A stretch of 9,867 nt of DNA, from assembly GCA_023667385.1 (NCBI GenBank), contig JAMPAE010000047.1, positions 1 to 9,867 of the forward strand. The letters are read 5' to 3'. Under the pieces are notes generated by a model. It saw nothing but the letters and a program-made list of their open reading frames with translations. It was not told the origin of the DNA and did no database searches. The stretch's first letter is position 1; every line of letters begins with the position of its first letter. Made by a program: the position numbers and the translations under genes. Of this stretch, positions 1 to 6,761 are shown piece by piece. The stretch comes from Ruminococcus sp. (GTDB lineage Bacteria; Bacillota; Clostridia; Oscillospirales; Acutalibacteraceae).

Positions 1-644
1 TCGCCATAGGAAGCGTAATCGCTGCCTGAAAAGCTGTTGGGAGCTTTTTTGAAGGTAAGGTTCGGGCGGTTATCACTATCGTAAAAATCGCCGTATCCGC
101 CGCAGTTCGCACCGCCAAACCGGTTTTGCTGCGGTACACTGCCGCTGAATGCAGCTCCCTGCTGCGGATAAGGATATTCATGAACTGTGGGCTGCGGCTT
201 TGCAGGCCGGCTGTTTTTCTTGCCACGCTTTTTGCCAACACGCTGAACAGGGTCATTGATGACCTCGAATTTATATTTCATCTGACCGAGCGTGAGAATA
301 TCTCCGTTGCGGATGGTGGTTTTCCGCTCTGCCTTTTCATTATTAATACTGATGCCCGATTTTGAGCGCAGGTCATAGATGTACCAACCGTCAATGCGCC
401 TGCTGATGACCGCATGAAAGCGTGAAACCGTGTCATAGCCGACAACAACATCGCATGAACTGCTGCGCCCGATTGAGGTTTCCCACATATTCAGCGGATA
501 GCGCTCACCGTCAACCATGTCGATGATGTAGCCGTAAATTTTATCTTTAGGGTGCCCAAGCAGCAGCGCAAGCACGCACTTTGTGAGAATCATAACCGTC
601 AGAATCGGCAATAAATATCTTGAAATTCCGATAACAAATGACAT
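1..644 (-). CDS. Membrane-anchored FHA-domain protein, 3' end cut by window edge
   Basis: The minus strand is open for 214 codons from an ATG at 644 to the left edge, so the C-terminus is missing. A good ribosome binding site (GGAGG at 650-654, 5 nt before the ATG) fixes the start. Residues about 7-30 form one hydrophobic segment, probably a membrane anchor. Residues about 41-128 are a forkhead-associated domain: the GRSSSCDVVV strand (G59, R60), the VSRFHAVI signature (S74, R75, H77) and the SKSGISINN loop are all present. FHA domains bind phosphothreonine, so the cytosolic part should read out Ser/Thr kinase signalling. The tail from about residue 135 is basic, then rich in Gly, Pro, Gln and Asn, and looks disordered. 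In Clostridia such genes often precede FtsW/RodA and penicillin-binding protein genes, which would lie beyond the left edge; that is inference. The FHA call is firm, the cell-wall role is not. Confidence 0.88.
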   Translation of the reverse strand, partial: MSFVIGISRYLLPILTVMILTKCVLALLLGHPKDKIYGYIIDMVDGERYPLNMWETSIGRSSSCDVVVGYDTVSRFHAVISRRIDGWYIYDLRSKSGISINNEKAERKTTIRNGDILTLGQMKYKFEVINDPVQRVGKKRGKKNSRPAKPQPTVHEYPYPQQGAAFSGSVPQQNRFGGANCGGYGDFYDSDNRPNLTFKKAPNSFSGSDYASYG

Positions 645-720
645 AACTTCCTCCATGGTGATAATTGTGGGTACGCCGTTCCCCACAGTACGATAATTTT
701 GCACATACATATACATTATA

Positions 721-749
721 ATGATATGACAGCTTGCCCGATTTGTCAA
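721..749 (-). promoter_or_regulatory. Promoter of the FHA gene
   Basis: Read on the minus strand: TTGACA (749-744), a 17 bp spacer, then TATCAT (726-721). A second TATAAT-like stretch lies just downstream. The leader is about 70 nt and contains a short hairpin (TGTGGG/CCCACA, 666-671 and 682-687). The match to a sigma-A consensus is close. Confidence 0.75.
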
Positions 750-1021
750 TAAAAGGAGAAAGAAAAATTGAAACTTGCATTTTGGCTGAGATGAAAAATG
801 CAAGCAAAAGTTCAAAAAGTGCTGACATTAATTCACAAAACAAAGTAAAAGAAAACGAATGTAGGGGCGACCATCGTGTCAAGAATTTTCAATCTCTGCG
901 GCAACTAACCCAACCGTCGGCACAATCCTGCCCGCAATACCGCAAAGCACTGCTCATTTCTAATTTACCCGTTGTTTAACAAAATTTTACATTGACTTGC
1001 GGATATATGAATTTGACGCTA
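750..1021. other. Intergenic region between divergent promoters, no credible gene
   Basis: No coding sequence is supported here. It holds a perfect 10-bp inverted repeat CTTGCATTTT/AAAATGCAAG (774-783 and 795-804, 11 nt loop). Read leftward this is followed by a T-rich stretch and could be a weak terminator. The string GTAGGGGCGA at 861-870 resembles the ends of dispersed repeats in many clostridial genomes, but no partner copy is visible in this window. TTGTT-T-AACAA at 972-982 is a short inverted repeat. ATTGACTTG occurs twice, at 991-999 and 1021-1029, exactly 30 bp apart, the second copy being the -35 region of the next gene. Confidence 0.5.
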
Positions 1022-1050
1022 TTGACTTGATATGCTTTTTGTGCTATTAT
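1022..1050 (+). promoter_or_regulatory. Promoter of the condensation/ACP operon
   Basis: TTGACT at 1022-1027, a 17 bp spacer and TATTAT at 1045-1050, with TGC immediately before the -10 (extended -10). Transcription should begin near 1057. That argues against the GTG at 1064 as the start codon, because it would leave almost no leader. Confidence 0.75.
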
Positions 1051-1078
1051 AAACTCTATAAATGTGACACGTTGTAAC

Positions 1079-2494
1079 ATGAAAAGAAAGAAGATGATTT
1101 CATTGAAAAAAAAGCAGCTTCCCCCTTATAAATTATATAACATCATTCCGTCACAGGAAACGATGTATCTCATGGTTAAGTATAGCTTTCACAAGCAGCT
1201 TACTCAGGTGCCGACTTCGTTCACCCTTGGAACCGACATTGACTTTGACCTGCTTCAGAAAGCGTTTGACATTGAGCTTGAGCGCAACGATAGCTTCCGC
1301 CTGCGTTTTACAATGGTCAACAAGCAAATCAAGCAGTATTTCCTGCCGAAGCTTGAATACAAAGTTCCTGTTAAGCACTTCTCATCATTTGAGGAGCAGG
1401 ACGCTTTCTTCTCAGAAGATGCGCAAAAACCCGTTTACTTCCTCAAGGATGAAACCTTCAGAATGTACTTTTTCAAAACCGAGGGTGTCGGCAGCGGTAT
1501 TTACCTCAACGTAAGCCACCTCAACATCGACGCCATGGGTATTGTCATTTTCTATCTCGACATTCTCAAAATTTATCATGCGCTCAGGGATAACACTGAA
1601 ATGCCTGCACCGCTCGATAAATATGAAGATTACATTCAGGAAGAATTTGCACGTCTCGGCAACAAGAAAAAGATGGCAAAGCATGAGCTGTTTTATAAGA
1701 AATATTTTCTCAAAGGCGGCGAGCCGTTTTATGCAGGTGTTCACGGTCCTGCTTTTCTTGAGGCGGCACGCAAAAAGAAAAAGAATCCGAACCTTCGTGT
1801 TCCTGCCGCATATAACCCGATTTATGATAAGTGCGACACCATTGTTAAGCACATCAGCCCCGATGATGCAAAGAAGATTTTTGATTTCTGCCTTGCAAAC
1901 AAAATTGCACCGGAAAGCATTCTTCAGCTCGGTATGCGCACACACTGCTCTGCAATTAACTATCGCACACCGGACGTGTTCATGATGTCGCTTTGCAGCA
2001 AGCGTGCAACCAACAGTGAAAAGAACATGAGCGGCTGCCTCACTCAGCCGTTGCAGCTCAGAACAATCATCCCTGAGGATTACACCTTTGAGCAGGCTCT
2101 TGGCGAAATGACCGCAGTCAGAACTCAGCTTTACCGCCACAATGCTTATCCTTACATCACTGCAAGAGATTTGTCCAGAGATATTTACAACTATAATCTC
2201 ATTCAAGGCCCTGCCTGCATGATGTTCTCATGGATACCCATTCCGGTAATTCCTGATTTGCCGTATACATTCGAGTTCAAATCCTATAACCTCGGCAGAT
2301 ACTTCACTCCGCTTTACACAATCTGCACGCCTGACCCGAAAGACATGGGCATCAACGTCAACTATATGTACAGGGTGAAGCTTTCAACCGCCGAAAACAT
2401 TGAGGCACTTCATGAAAACGCAGTCAAGGTCATCCTTGCCGGCATTGAGAACCCGAAAATCACAATGAAAGAACTGCTCGACAGCATTTCATAA
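1079..2494 (+). CDS. Stand-alone NRPS-type condensation-domain protein
   Basis: A 471-aa protein matching one condensation (C) domain in length and layout, with no adenylation or carrier domain fused. Near the N-terminus, YNIIPSQETMY (20-30) matches the C-domain entry motif, and RNDSFRLRF (69-77) matches the 'rHdaLRtrF' motif with Asn for His. The active-site motif HHxxxDG appears as SHLNIDA (146-152): the second, catalytic His (H147) and the Asp (D151) remain, while the first His is Ser and the Gly is Ala. C domains join a carrier-bound acyl group to an amine or alcohol. No signal peptide is visible, so it should be cytosolic. The reading frame is also open from GTG 1064. ATG 1079 or ATG 1094 fits the promoter better, and neither has a strong ribosome binding site. 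The carrier protein gene follows 95 bp downstream. It may make an amide or ester; the substrates cannot be read from sequence. A related acyltransferase of the same fold is the main alternative. Confidence 0.8.
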   Translation: MKRKKMISLKKKQLPPYKLYNIIPSQETMYLMVKYSFHKQLTQVPTSFTLGTDIDFDLLQKAFDIELERNDSFRLRFTMVNKQIKQYFLPKLEYKVPVKHFSSFEEQDAFFSEDAQKPVYFLKDETFRMYFFKTEGVGSGIYLNVSHLNIDAMGIVIFYLDILKIYHALRDNTEMPAPLDKYEDYIQEEFARLGNKKKMAKHELFYKKYFLKGGEPFYAGVHGPAFLEAARKKKKNPNLRVPAAYNPIYDKCDTIVKHISPDDAKKIFDFCLANKIAPESILQLGMRTHCSAINYRTPDVFMMSLCSKRATNSEKNMSGCLTQPLQLRTIIPEDYTFEQALGEMTAVRTQLYRHNAYPYITARDLSRDIYNYNLIQGPACMMFSWIPIPVIPDLPYTFEFKSYNLGRYFTPLYTICTPDPKDMGINVNYMYRVKLSTAENIEALHENAVKVILAGIENPKITMKELLDSIS

Positions 2495-2589
2495 TGTCAG
2501 GAAGCACTGATTATGCTATGCTTTGCAGGCTATGCGCTTCCGAAGAGCCAATAAATCAGTATAAAGCAAAAGCGAAAGGAGATATTACC

Positions 2590-2817
2590 ATGCTTGAAAA
2601 AATGAAGAAAGTCATCTGCGAATATGCAGAAATCAAAGCAGAGGACATCACTGAAGAAACCAACATCCGCACCGACCTCGGCCTCAATTCACTTGAACTT
2701 GTCAACATGGCTGTTGCAATTGAAGATGAATTTGACGTTGAAATTCCTGACCGTGAGGCTCTTGGAATTGAAACGGTTGCCGATGTGATCGAGCTTATCA
2801 AAAAATATTCAGAATAA
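2590..2817 (+). CDS. Acyl carrier protein
   Basis: A 75-aa acidic protein with the standard four-helix carrier layout. The phosphopantetheine site is in DLGLNSLELV, with Ser34 as the attachment residue; Asn replaces the usual Asp of the DSL motif, which occurs in some dedicated carriers. Helix III and the C-terminus (IEDEFDVEIPD, then TVADVIELIKK) are typical of ACPs. AAAGGAG at 2575-2581, 8 nt upstream, supports ATG 2590. The same frame is open from ATG 2494, which overlaps the stop of the preceding gene (TAATG) and would add 32 residues unlike any ACP; that start is less likely but might couple translation. Being co-transcribed with a stand-alone condensation enzyme suggests a dedicated carrier for that enzyme rather than the fatty-acid synthase ACP. 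The adenylating or loading enzyme is not adjacent. Confidence 0.9.
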   Translation: MLEKMKKVICEYAEIKAEDITEETNIRTDLGLNSLELVNMAVAIEDEFDVEIPDREALGIETVADVIELIKKYSE

Positions 2818-2825
2818 AATCAAAG

Positions 2826-2858
2826 GGTGTTGTTCAAAAAAAGTTCAACACCTTTTTT
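2826..2858 (+). terminator. Intrinsic terminator of the condensation/ACP operon
   Basis: GGTGTTG (2826-2832) pairs with CAACACC (2846-2852) and is followed by six T residues; further A/T pairing extends the stem outward. It starts 9 nt after the ACP stop codon. Confidence 0.88.
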
Positions 2859-2951
2859 CATTTTCTTTTTCAAAAGCACAATTTTTGCAAAATCTCAACA
2901 ACCTTCTATAAATTGTTTTTAAAATGTTCAAATTATCATAAAACCAATATG

Positions 2952-2980
2952 TTGAATTTTCAGCATAAATATGTTATCAT
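2952..2980 (+). promoter_or_regulatory. Candidate promoter of the 920-aa secreted protein
   Basis: TTGAAT (2952-2957), a 17 bp spacer, TATCAT (2975-2980). The predicted transcription start (about 2986-2988) falls on the first bases of the inverted-repeat element, so the whole element would form a ~205 nt leader. Confidence 0.55.
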
Positions 2981-2984
2981 GTCA

Positions 2985-3165
2985 AGGATGAATTGACTCG
3001 AACCAAGCACGGTCGAAAACGGTCAATTTCCGCCTCCGCTGCGTTTTTTGTCTTGTTCAGTCAAAAAAATTATCTCGTTCTCGACTGCTTCGCACCGAAA
3101 CGAAAAAGGCTAAAGACACAGTAGGTTCGAGGCTTCGGCGTGTTTGCTTCGAGTCAATTCATCCT
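2985..3165. repeat. 181-bp element bounded by long inverted repeats, upstream of the secreted protein gene
   Basis: The outer 18 bases AGGATGAATTGACTCGAA (2985-3002) are perfectly inverted at 3148-3165. Pairing continues inward after one C/C mismatch: CAAGCACG at 3004-3011 against CGTGTTTG at 3139-3146 with one G-T wobble, giving 27-base arms around a 127-bp centre. The centre codes for nothing convincing. No target-site duplication is evident directly outside (GTCA left, AAAT right). It could be a MITE-like non-autonomous element, an invertible segment, or, since the promoter reads into it, a long stem in the mRNA leader that closes 15 nt before the ribosome binding site. The sequence alone does not decide between these. 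Confidence 0.8.
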
Positions 3166-3193
3166 AAATCAAAATTTTCGGGAGGTAACGAAA

Positions 3194-5956
3194 ATGAAAC
3201 CTGCACAAAAAATAATTTCGCTTTTTCTTGCGTGCCTGATGATTTTTTCAGTGATGGCTCCTGTTGTCACAGCTCATGCCGCATATGAAAACGATTTACC
3301 CATCATCTACATCAAAGGTAACGGACGAACGGTCTATAATAAAAACGGGAAAAAAATTTCTCCGACTCCGTCAATTGCAAACAAAATTCAGGATGACGAA
3401 AACTCAGCGGCAATCAGCAATGCATATTTTAAAAGCAACGACAAAAACGGCTATGCTCCGCTTAAAGAAGAAATCAGAAAGATTATCGACCCGATTTATA
3501 AGGATTTAGTGCTTGATGCAAACGGTAATGTTTCAAACGGTTCATATCCGCAGAAAAATCCGACCCCTAAAAAGAAAACAAGTAACTTCAAGCTTGAGGA
3601 TTACTCATTTGAATATGACCCACGAATTGACCCGTCAGCAACAGCAACTCAGCTTCAGTCACACATCAACGCCGTTCTCAAGGCAACAGGCAAAAAGAAG
3701 GTTCAGCTTGTCAGCCGCTGCATGGGTACTGCGGTTGCGGCTGCATATTTGACAAAATACGGTTCAGGCAAGGTTGATACCTGCGTGCTTTATGCAGGCG
3801 CAATGAAAGGACTTCTTCCAATCAGCGCAACCTTTGCAGGTGATTTCAACATTGACTACACCGCACTTCGCAAGTATTCACAAACTAATATGGAAGATGA
3901 GTTTGCCGACATCATTCCGGCTTTGACATTCATCCTCGGCATTCTTGACCCAATAGGCATTGCCAAAGGGCTTTTAAATTCAAAAATTCAAAAGGTTGCA
4001 ACTGCAATCATGCCGGAGCTTATCATGGCAACCTATGGCACAATGCCTGCATACTGGGCACTTGTTGGCGAAGAATATTTCCTTGACGCAAAAGAATTTG
4101 TTTTCGGCAGCCAAACTGCAAAATACGCAGGTCTTATCAAGAAAATTGATAACTATCACTACAACGTTCAGCGCAAGCTTGAAACAACACTCACAAATCT
4201 TCAGAAAAAGGGCATGAAGGTTGCAATCATTTCAAAATATAATGTCAGCCTGCCTCCCCTTTTCACCTATGGCAAGCAGCAGGCAGACGGCCTTGTTGAG
4301 CTGAACAAAATGTCACTCGGCGCAACCTGCACTGAAATTGACAAAATCCTTTCCACTAACTATATCAGCTATGTTTATAACACAGGCAAGGGAAAGTATC
4401 TTTCAAAAGACCTGATGATTGACGCATCAACCTGCCTGTTCCCTGATTACACTTGGTTCATCAAGGGTTGCAATCACAACAACTGGGCATCCAGCATTCA
4501 CTCGTTGATTTATGCAATTTTGCACAGCAAAAAGCAGTATACCGTCACCACCGGATCAAAATATCCGCAGTTTTTGCAATATAAGAGCAACAAACTGACA
4601 CCGATCACAACCGGCGAAAGCCTTATCCCGGTTAATCCAACCGTAAAATCCTACTCGCTCGCTTCAACGTCATATGCATACACAGGCAATGACGTAAAGC
4701 CTTACACCATCATCAGAGATCAAAACGGCAACGAGCTGAAAAAGGGCAGAGATTACACCGCCACTTATGACGCAGACTGCAAGAGCACAGGAACCCACAA
4801 GGTTGTAATCAAAATGAAAGGCTATTACAGCGGCTCGAAAACCCTCAGCTATAAGATTGTTCCCGCCAAGGTTTCGGGAGTTAAGGCAACCACTTCCATC
4901 AATTCAGTGAAGCTAACTTGGTCAAAGGTCACAGGCGCAACAGGCTACCGTGTTCAGCGCTATGACTCAGCAAGCGGCGAATGGAAAACGCTCAAAAACA
5001 CAACCTCAACGTCATATACAAACTCAAGCCTCAAGCTGAACACTTCCTATAAATACCGCATTGCTGCATACAGAACTGCAAACGGCAAAACTGTTTACGG
5101 CTCAAACTGCACAACTGTCACCGCAAAAACAGTACCTAACCAAGTGAGCGGTCTCAAGGCAGCAGGCTCGCCAACATCGGTCAAGCTCACTTGGTCAAAG
5201 GTCAGCAACGTCACCGGCTATCAGGTTCAGCGCTATAACTCATCAAGCAAAAAATGGGTGACCCTTGCCACAACTGCCAACAACTATTACACCAACTCCG
5301 GTCTTACTCTCAACACAACTTATAAGTATCGTGTTGCTGCATATAAGACTGTAAGCGGCAAGAAGTATTACGGCACTTATTCTGCAACAGCTTCGGCAAA
5401 AACGATTCCGGCAGATGTTAAAAACCTGAAAGCAACACCGTCAACCACAAGCATCAAGCTCACTTGGTCAAAGGTTTCGGGTGCAACAGGCTATCGTGTT
5501 CACAAATATAACAGCAGCACGAAAAAGTGGGTCACAATCAAAGACATCACCTCCACAAGCTACACCTTCAGCAAGCTCACCACCGGCACGGCATATAAAT
5601 ACGCCGTAACGGCATACACAAAAAGCGGCAGCAAAAAAGCATGGGCTTCATCCGTGTTTATTGACACTTGCACAAAGCCTGCAACACCAACCTTGAAGCT
5701 CACGGCAGCAGCTCAACAGGCAACCGCCTCATGGAGTAAGGTCAAGGGCACCGGCTATGAAATTTACATGGCAACAAAAAAGGACGGTACTTACAGCAAA
5801 ATCAAAACCGTCACAAGTGCATCAACCGTCAGCTTCAAGAAAACGGGGCTCAAAACAGGTCAGACCTATTACTTCAAGGTCAGAGCCTATAAAACCAACG
5901 GTTCAGCCAAAGCTTACTCAGCTTACAGCGCCGTCAAGAGCGTAAAAGTCAAATAA
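3194..5956 (+). CDS. Secreted LCAT-like alpha/beta-hydrolase with Cys nucleophile, Ig-like and four FN3 modules
   Basis: A 920-aa secreted protein. GGGAGG at 3180-3185, 8 nt upstream, fixes ATG 3194. Residues 1-29 are a signal peptide with likely cleavage at AHA/AY. Residues about 30-475 are an alpha/beta-hydrolase domain resembling lecithin:cholesterol acyltransferase lipases: opening strand LPIIYIKGNG, EYDPRIDP (140-147) at the place of the family's YDWR motif, then the nucleophile elbow VSRCMGTA with Cys176 where Ser is expected. Asp410 (DASTC) and His428 (CNHNNW) are the other triad candidates. Cys379 and Cys414 are conserved in the paralogue and may form a disulfide. Residues about 481-556 are an Ig-like module, followed by FN3 modules at 557-648, 649-739, 740-829 and 830-920. 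No sortase signal or membrane anchor ends the protein, so it is either released or held by its modules. Likely role: extracellular hydrolase or acyltransferase on a lipid or polymer. Substrate unknown. Confidence 0.8.
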   Translation: MKPAQKIISLFLACLMIFSVMAPVVTAHAAYENDLPIIYIKGNGRTVYNKNGKKISPTPSIANKIQDDENSAAISNAYFKSNDKNGYAPLKEEIRKIIDPIYKDLVLDANGNVSNGSYPQKNPTPKKKTSNFKLEDYSFEYDPRIDPSATATQLQSHINAVLKATGKKKVQLVSRCMGTAVAAAYLTKYGSGKVDTCVLYAGAMKGLLPISATFAGDFNIDYTALRKYSQTNMEDEFADIIPALTFILGILDPIGIAKGLLNSKIQKVATAIMPELIMATYGTMPAYWALVGEEYFLDAKEFVFGSQTAKYAGLIKKIDNYHYNVQRKLETTLTNLQKKGMKVAIISKYNVSLPPLFTYGKQQADGLVELNKMSLGATCTEIDKILSTNYISYVYNTGKGKYLSKDLMIDASTCLFPDYTWFIKGCNHNNWASSIHSLIYAILHSKKQYTVTTGSKYPQFLQYKSNKLTPITTGESLIPVNPTVKSYSLASTSYAYTGNDVKPYTIIRDQNGNELKKGRDYTATYDADCKSTGTHKVVIKMKGYYSGSKTLSYKIVPAKVSGVKATTSINSVKLTWSKVTGATGYRVQRYDSASGEWKTLKNTTSTSYTNSSLKLNTSYKYRIAAYRTANGKTVYGSNCTTVTAKTVPNQVSGLKAAGSPTSVKLTWSKVSNVTGYQVQRYNSSSKKWVTLATTANNYYTNSGLTLNTTYKYRVAAYKTVSGKKYYGTYSATASAKTIPADVKNLKATPSTTSIKLTWSKVSGATGYRVHKYNSSTKKWVTIKDITSTSYTFSKLTTGTAYKYAVTAYTKSGSKKAWASSVFIDTCTKPATPTLKLTAAAQQATASWSKVKGTGYEIYMATKKDGTYSKIKTVTSASTVSFKKTGLKTGQTYYFKVRAYKTNGSAKAYSAYSAVKSVKVK
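4862..5953 (+). repeat. Four tandem FN3-module repeats inside the secreted protein gene
   Basis: Modules begin at 4862, 5138, 5411 and 5681. The first three share near-identical stretches at DNA level: CTTGGTCAAAGGT recurs with exact 273 bp periodicity (units starting at 4910, 5183 and 5456). Each encodes KLTWSKV followed by GYRV or GYQV. The fourth is diverged (ASWSKVKGTGYEIY). This pattern suggests recent duplication of a module and potential for copy-number change by recombination. Confidence 0.85.
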
Positions 5957-5958
5957 CC

Positions 5959-5990
5959 ATCACCCCTGCGAAAGCCGCAGGGGTGATTTT
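5959..5990 (+). terminator. Terminator hairpin after the secreted protein gene
   Basis: A perfect 12-bp stem ATCACCCCTGCG/CGCAGGGGTGAT (5959-5970 and 5976-5987) with a 5 nt loop, followed by only four T residues (5987-5990). The stem is strong and the T-tract weak. It begins 2 nt after the stop codon. Confidence 0.75.
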
Positions 5991-5992
5991 GC

Positions 5993-6435
5993 ATGATTCA
6001 GTGGGCGGTTGACAATCCCGATATAATAAAATTAAATAAGATGGCAGGGGATTCTGATGTGTATTACATAGGAAAGATTGATAAAAATATTTATAGCTGT
6101 GTTACGAACGATATAACCACGGATGATGTTATTATAACTGACAGCGCATTGCCCACATTAAAGAACGTCATCCAAATGATTATGAATTTTATTCAAAATG
6201 TTTAACGGATGCAATTGAAGAACCTGATTATATACTTGAAGATAACCTTCCTAATACAGCCTTTATATTAAAATCAATAGGTATAGAGGATAAAAATGCA
6301 CAATTGATATTAAGATTGGTTACTTCTTATGATTCTCCTGAATTGAAAAATTCAATTATCACATTTCTTGTTGTCAGTGACAAAAAATGGAATAAGTATC
6401 TAAGAAATAAAAAAGTTCTTTACAAAAAGGAATAG
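5993..6435 (+). pseudogene. Frameshifted PBECR-like (Barnase/EndoU/ColicinE5/RelE-type) nuclease remnant
   Basis: Two overlapping frames make one continuous protein. Frame one runs from ATG 5993 and reads to VIITD at about 6142. After that the other forward frame continues as RIAHIKERHPNDYEFY and remains open to TAG 6433-6435, ending VLYKKE. Restoring a single base at 6142/6143 (GAC-GAG-CGC) gives ITDERIAHIKERHP. This block, with IYSCVTNDITTD before it and EEPDYILEDN after it, resembles what I recall of phage-type Barnase-EndoU-ColicinE5/D-RelE-like nuclease proteins. The His/Arg-rich IKERHP segment would hold the active site. The intact product would be about 147 aa. No good ribosome binding site precedes 5993, and the ATG directly abuts the upstream terminator, so the 5' end may also be damaged. 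A sequencing error is the alternative to a true pseudogene. The frame join is firm, the family name moderate. Confidence 0.65.
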
Positions 6436-6447
6436 TTGTGCTAAAAT
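6419..6447 (+). promoter_or_regulatory. Promoter of a candidate small RNA
   Basis: TTTACA (6419-6424), a 17 bp spacer, TAAAAT (6442-6447) with TGC just before the -10 (extended -10). It overlaps the end of the nuclease remnant. The predicted start is near 6454, about 12 nt before the structured segment. Confidence 0.6.
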
Positions 6448-6453
6448 AAATAT

Positions 6454-6607
6454 AGAATAAGAATAGGTTATTCGAGGTGGTAAATTTCGTGTCGACCACA
6501 CGCCGATGGCAAGACAGGAGAAATCCGAGTAGATGCAGGGGAATGGCACGCCTGCCGAATAACCACTAATTCAATTAAACCGCCTTTGAGAAATCATGGG
6601 CGGTTTT
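6454..6607 (+). ncRNA. Candidate structured small RNA, family not recognised
   Basis: A ~150 nt unit with its own promoter and terminator and no plausible reading frame with a ribosome binding site. A 9-bp closing stem GGTTATTCG/CGAATAACC (6466-6474 and 6556-6564) encloses several local hairpins: CGTGT/ACACG (6488-6492, 6498-6502), a GAAA tetraloop on GGA/TCC (6517-6526), and GCAGG/CCTGC (6535-6539, 6551-6555), which directly abuts the closing stem and could stack on it. GTGGT/ACCAC (6477-6481, 6495-6499) competes with the first hairpin, so two folds are possible. I could not match it to SRP RNA, 6S RNA, tmRNA or a riboswitch class I know. It might act in trans or be a leader whose gene was lost. 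Confidence 0.5.
6577..6607 (+). terminator. Terminator of the candidate small RNA
   Basis: AAACCGCC (6577-6584) pairs with GGCGGTTT (6599-6606) around a 14 nt loop, ending in TTTT. The T-tract is short and the loop large, so strength is probably moderate. Confidence 0.65.
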
Positions 6608-6733
6608 GTCATCTTAATCAGCAGAGTCACTCAGCTATTGTGTTGTTCATGTGTGTTAATTATGAACGATTTATTAACTTTATGAGGAAATTATTGAAAA
6701 GCAGCGCAATAATTCCCAAACAAAAAAAAGATT

Positions 6734-6761
6734 TTGACGTATTGTAATACAATACTATCAA
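6734..6761 (+). promoter_or_regulatory. Promoter with embedded palindromic operator, upstream of the 533-aa secreted hydrolase
   Basis: TTGACG (6734-6739), a 16 bp spacer and TATCAA (6756-6761). The spacer is almost entirely a perfect palindrome, GTATTGTA-A-TACAATAC (6739-6755). A protein bound there would cover the polymerase site, so it looks like a repressor operator. A second inverted repeat, AATACTATC/GATAGTATT (6751-6759 and 6776-6784), overlaps its right half and ends just before the start codon, flanking the ribosome binding site. The regulator is not encoded in this window. Confidence 0.6.

Noticed and set aside
126..365. 79-aa rightward open frame
   Set aside because: Antisense shadow of the FHA-domain coding sequence, which is open over its full length on the other strand.
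547..882. 111-aa leftward open frame
   Set aside because: Out of frame with the FHA gene it overlaps, spans the FHA promoter and leader, and lacks a ribosome binding site.
734..979. 81-aa rightward open frame in the intergenic region
   Set aside because: Starts at a TTG inside the FHA promoter, has no ribosome binding site and no recognisable protein features; it runs through hairpin and repeat-like sequence.
1412..2206. 264-aa antisense open frame
   Set aside because: Lies entirely opposite the condensation-domain gene; Cys- and Val-rich composition typical of an antisense shadow.
4862..5953. Periodic repeats as a possible CRISPR array
   Set aside because: The 273-bp period and coherent FN3 coding show protein module repeats; there are no short direct repeats with spacers.
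6454..6607. SRP RNA, 6S RNA, tmRNA or a known riboswitch
   Set aside because: Signature elements such as the SRP tetraloop helix, the long 6S hairpin, the tmRNA tRNA-like ends and riboswitch core boxes were not recognisable.
6490..6745. Open reading stretch across the small RNA and downstream gap (GKTGEIRVDAGEWHA...)
   Set aside because: No start codon with ribosome binding site, crosses an intrinsic terminator, and the stem-loop structure explains the sequence better.
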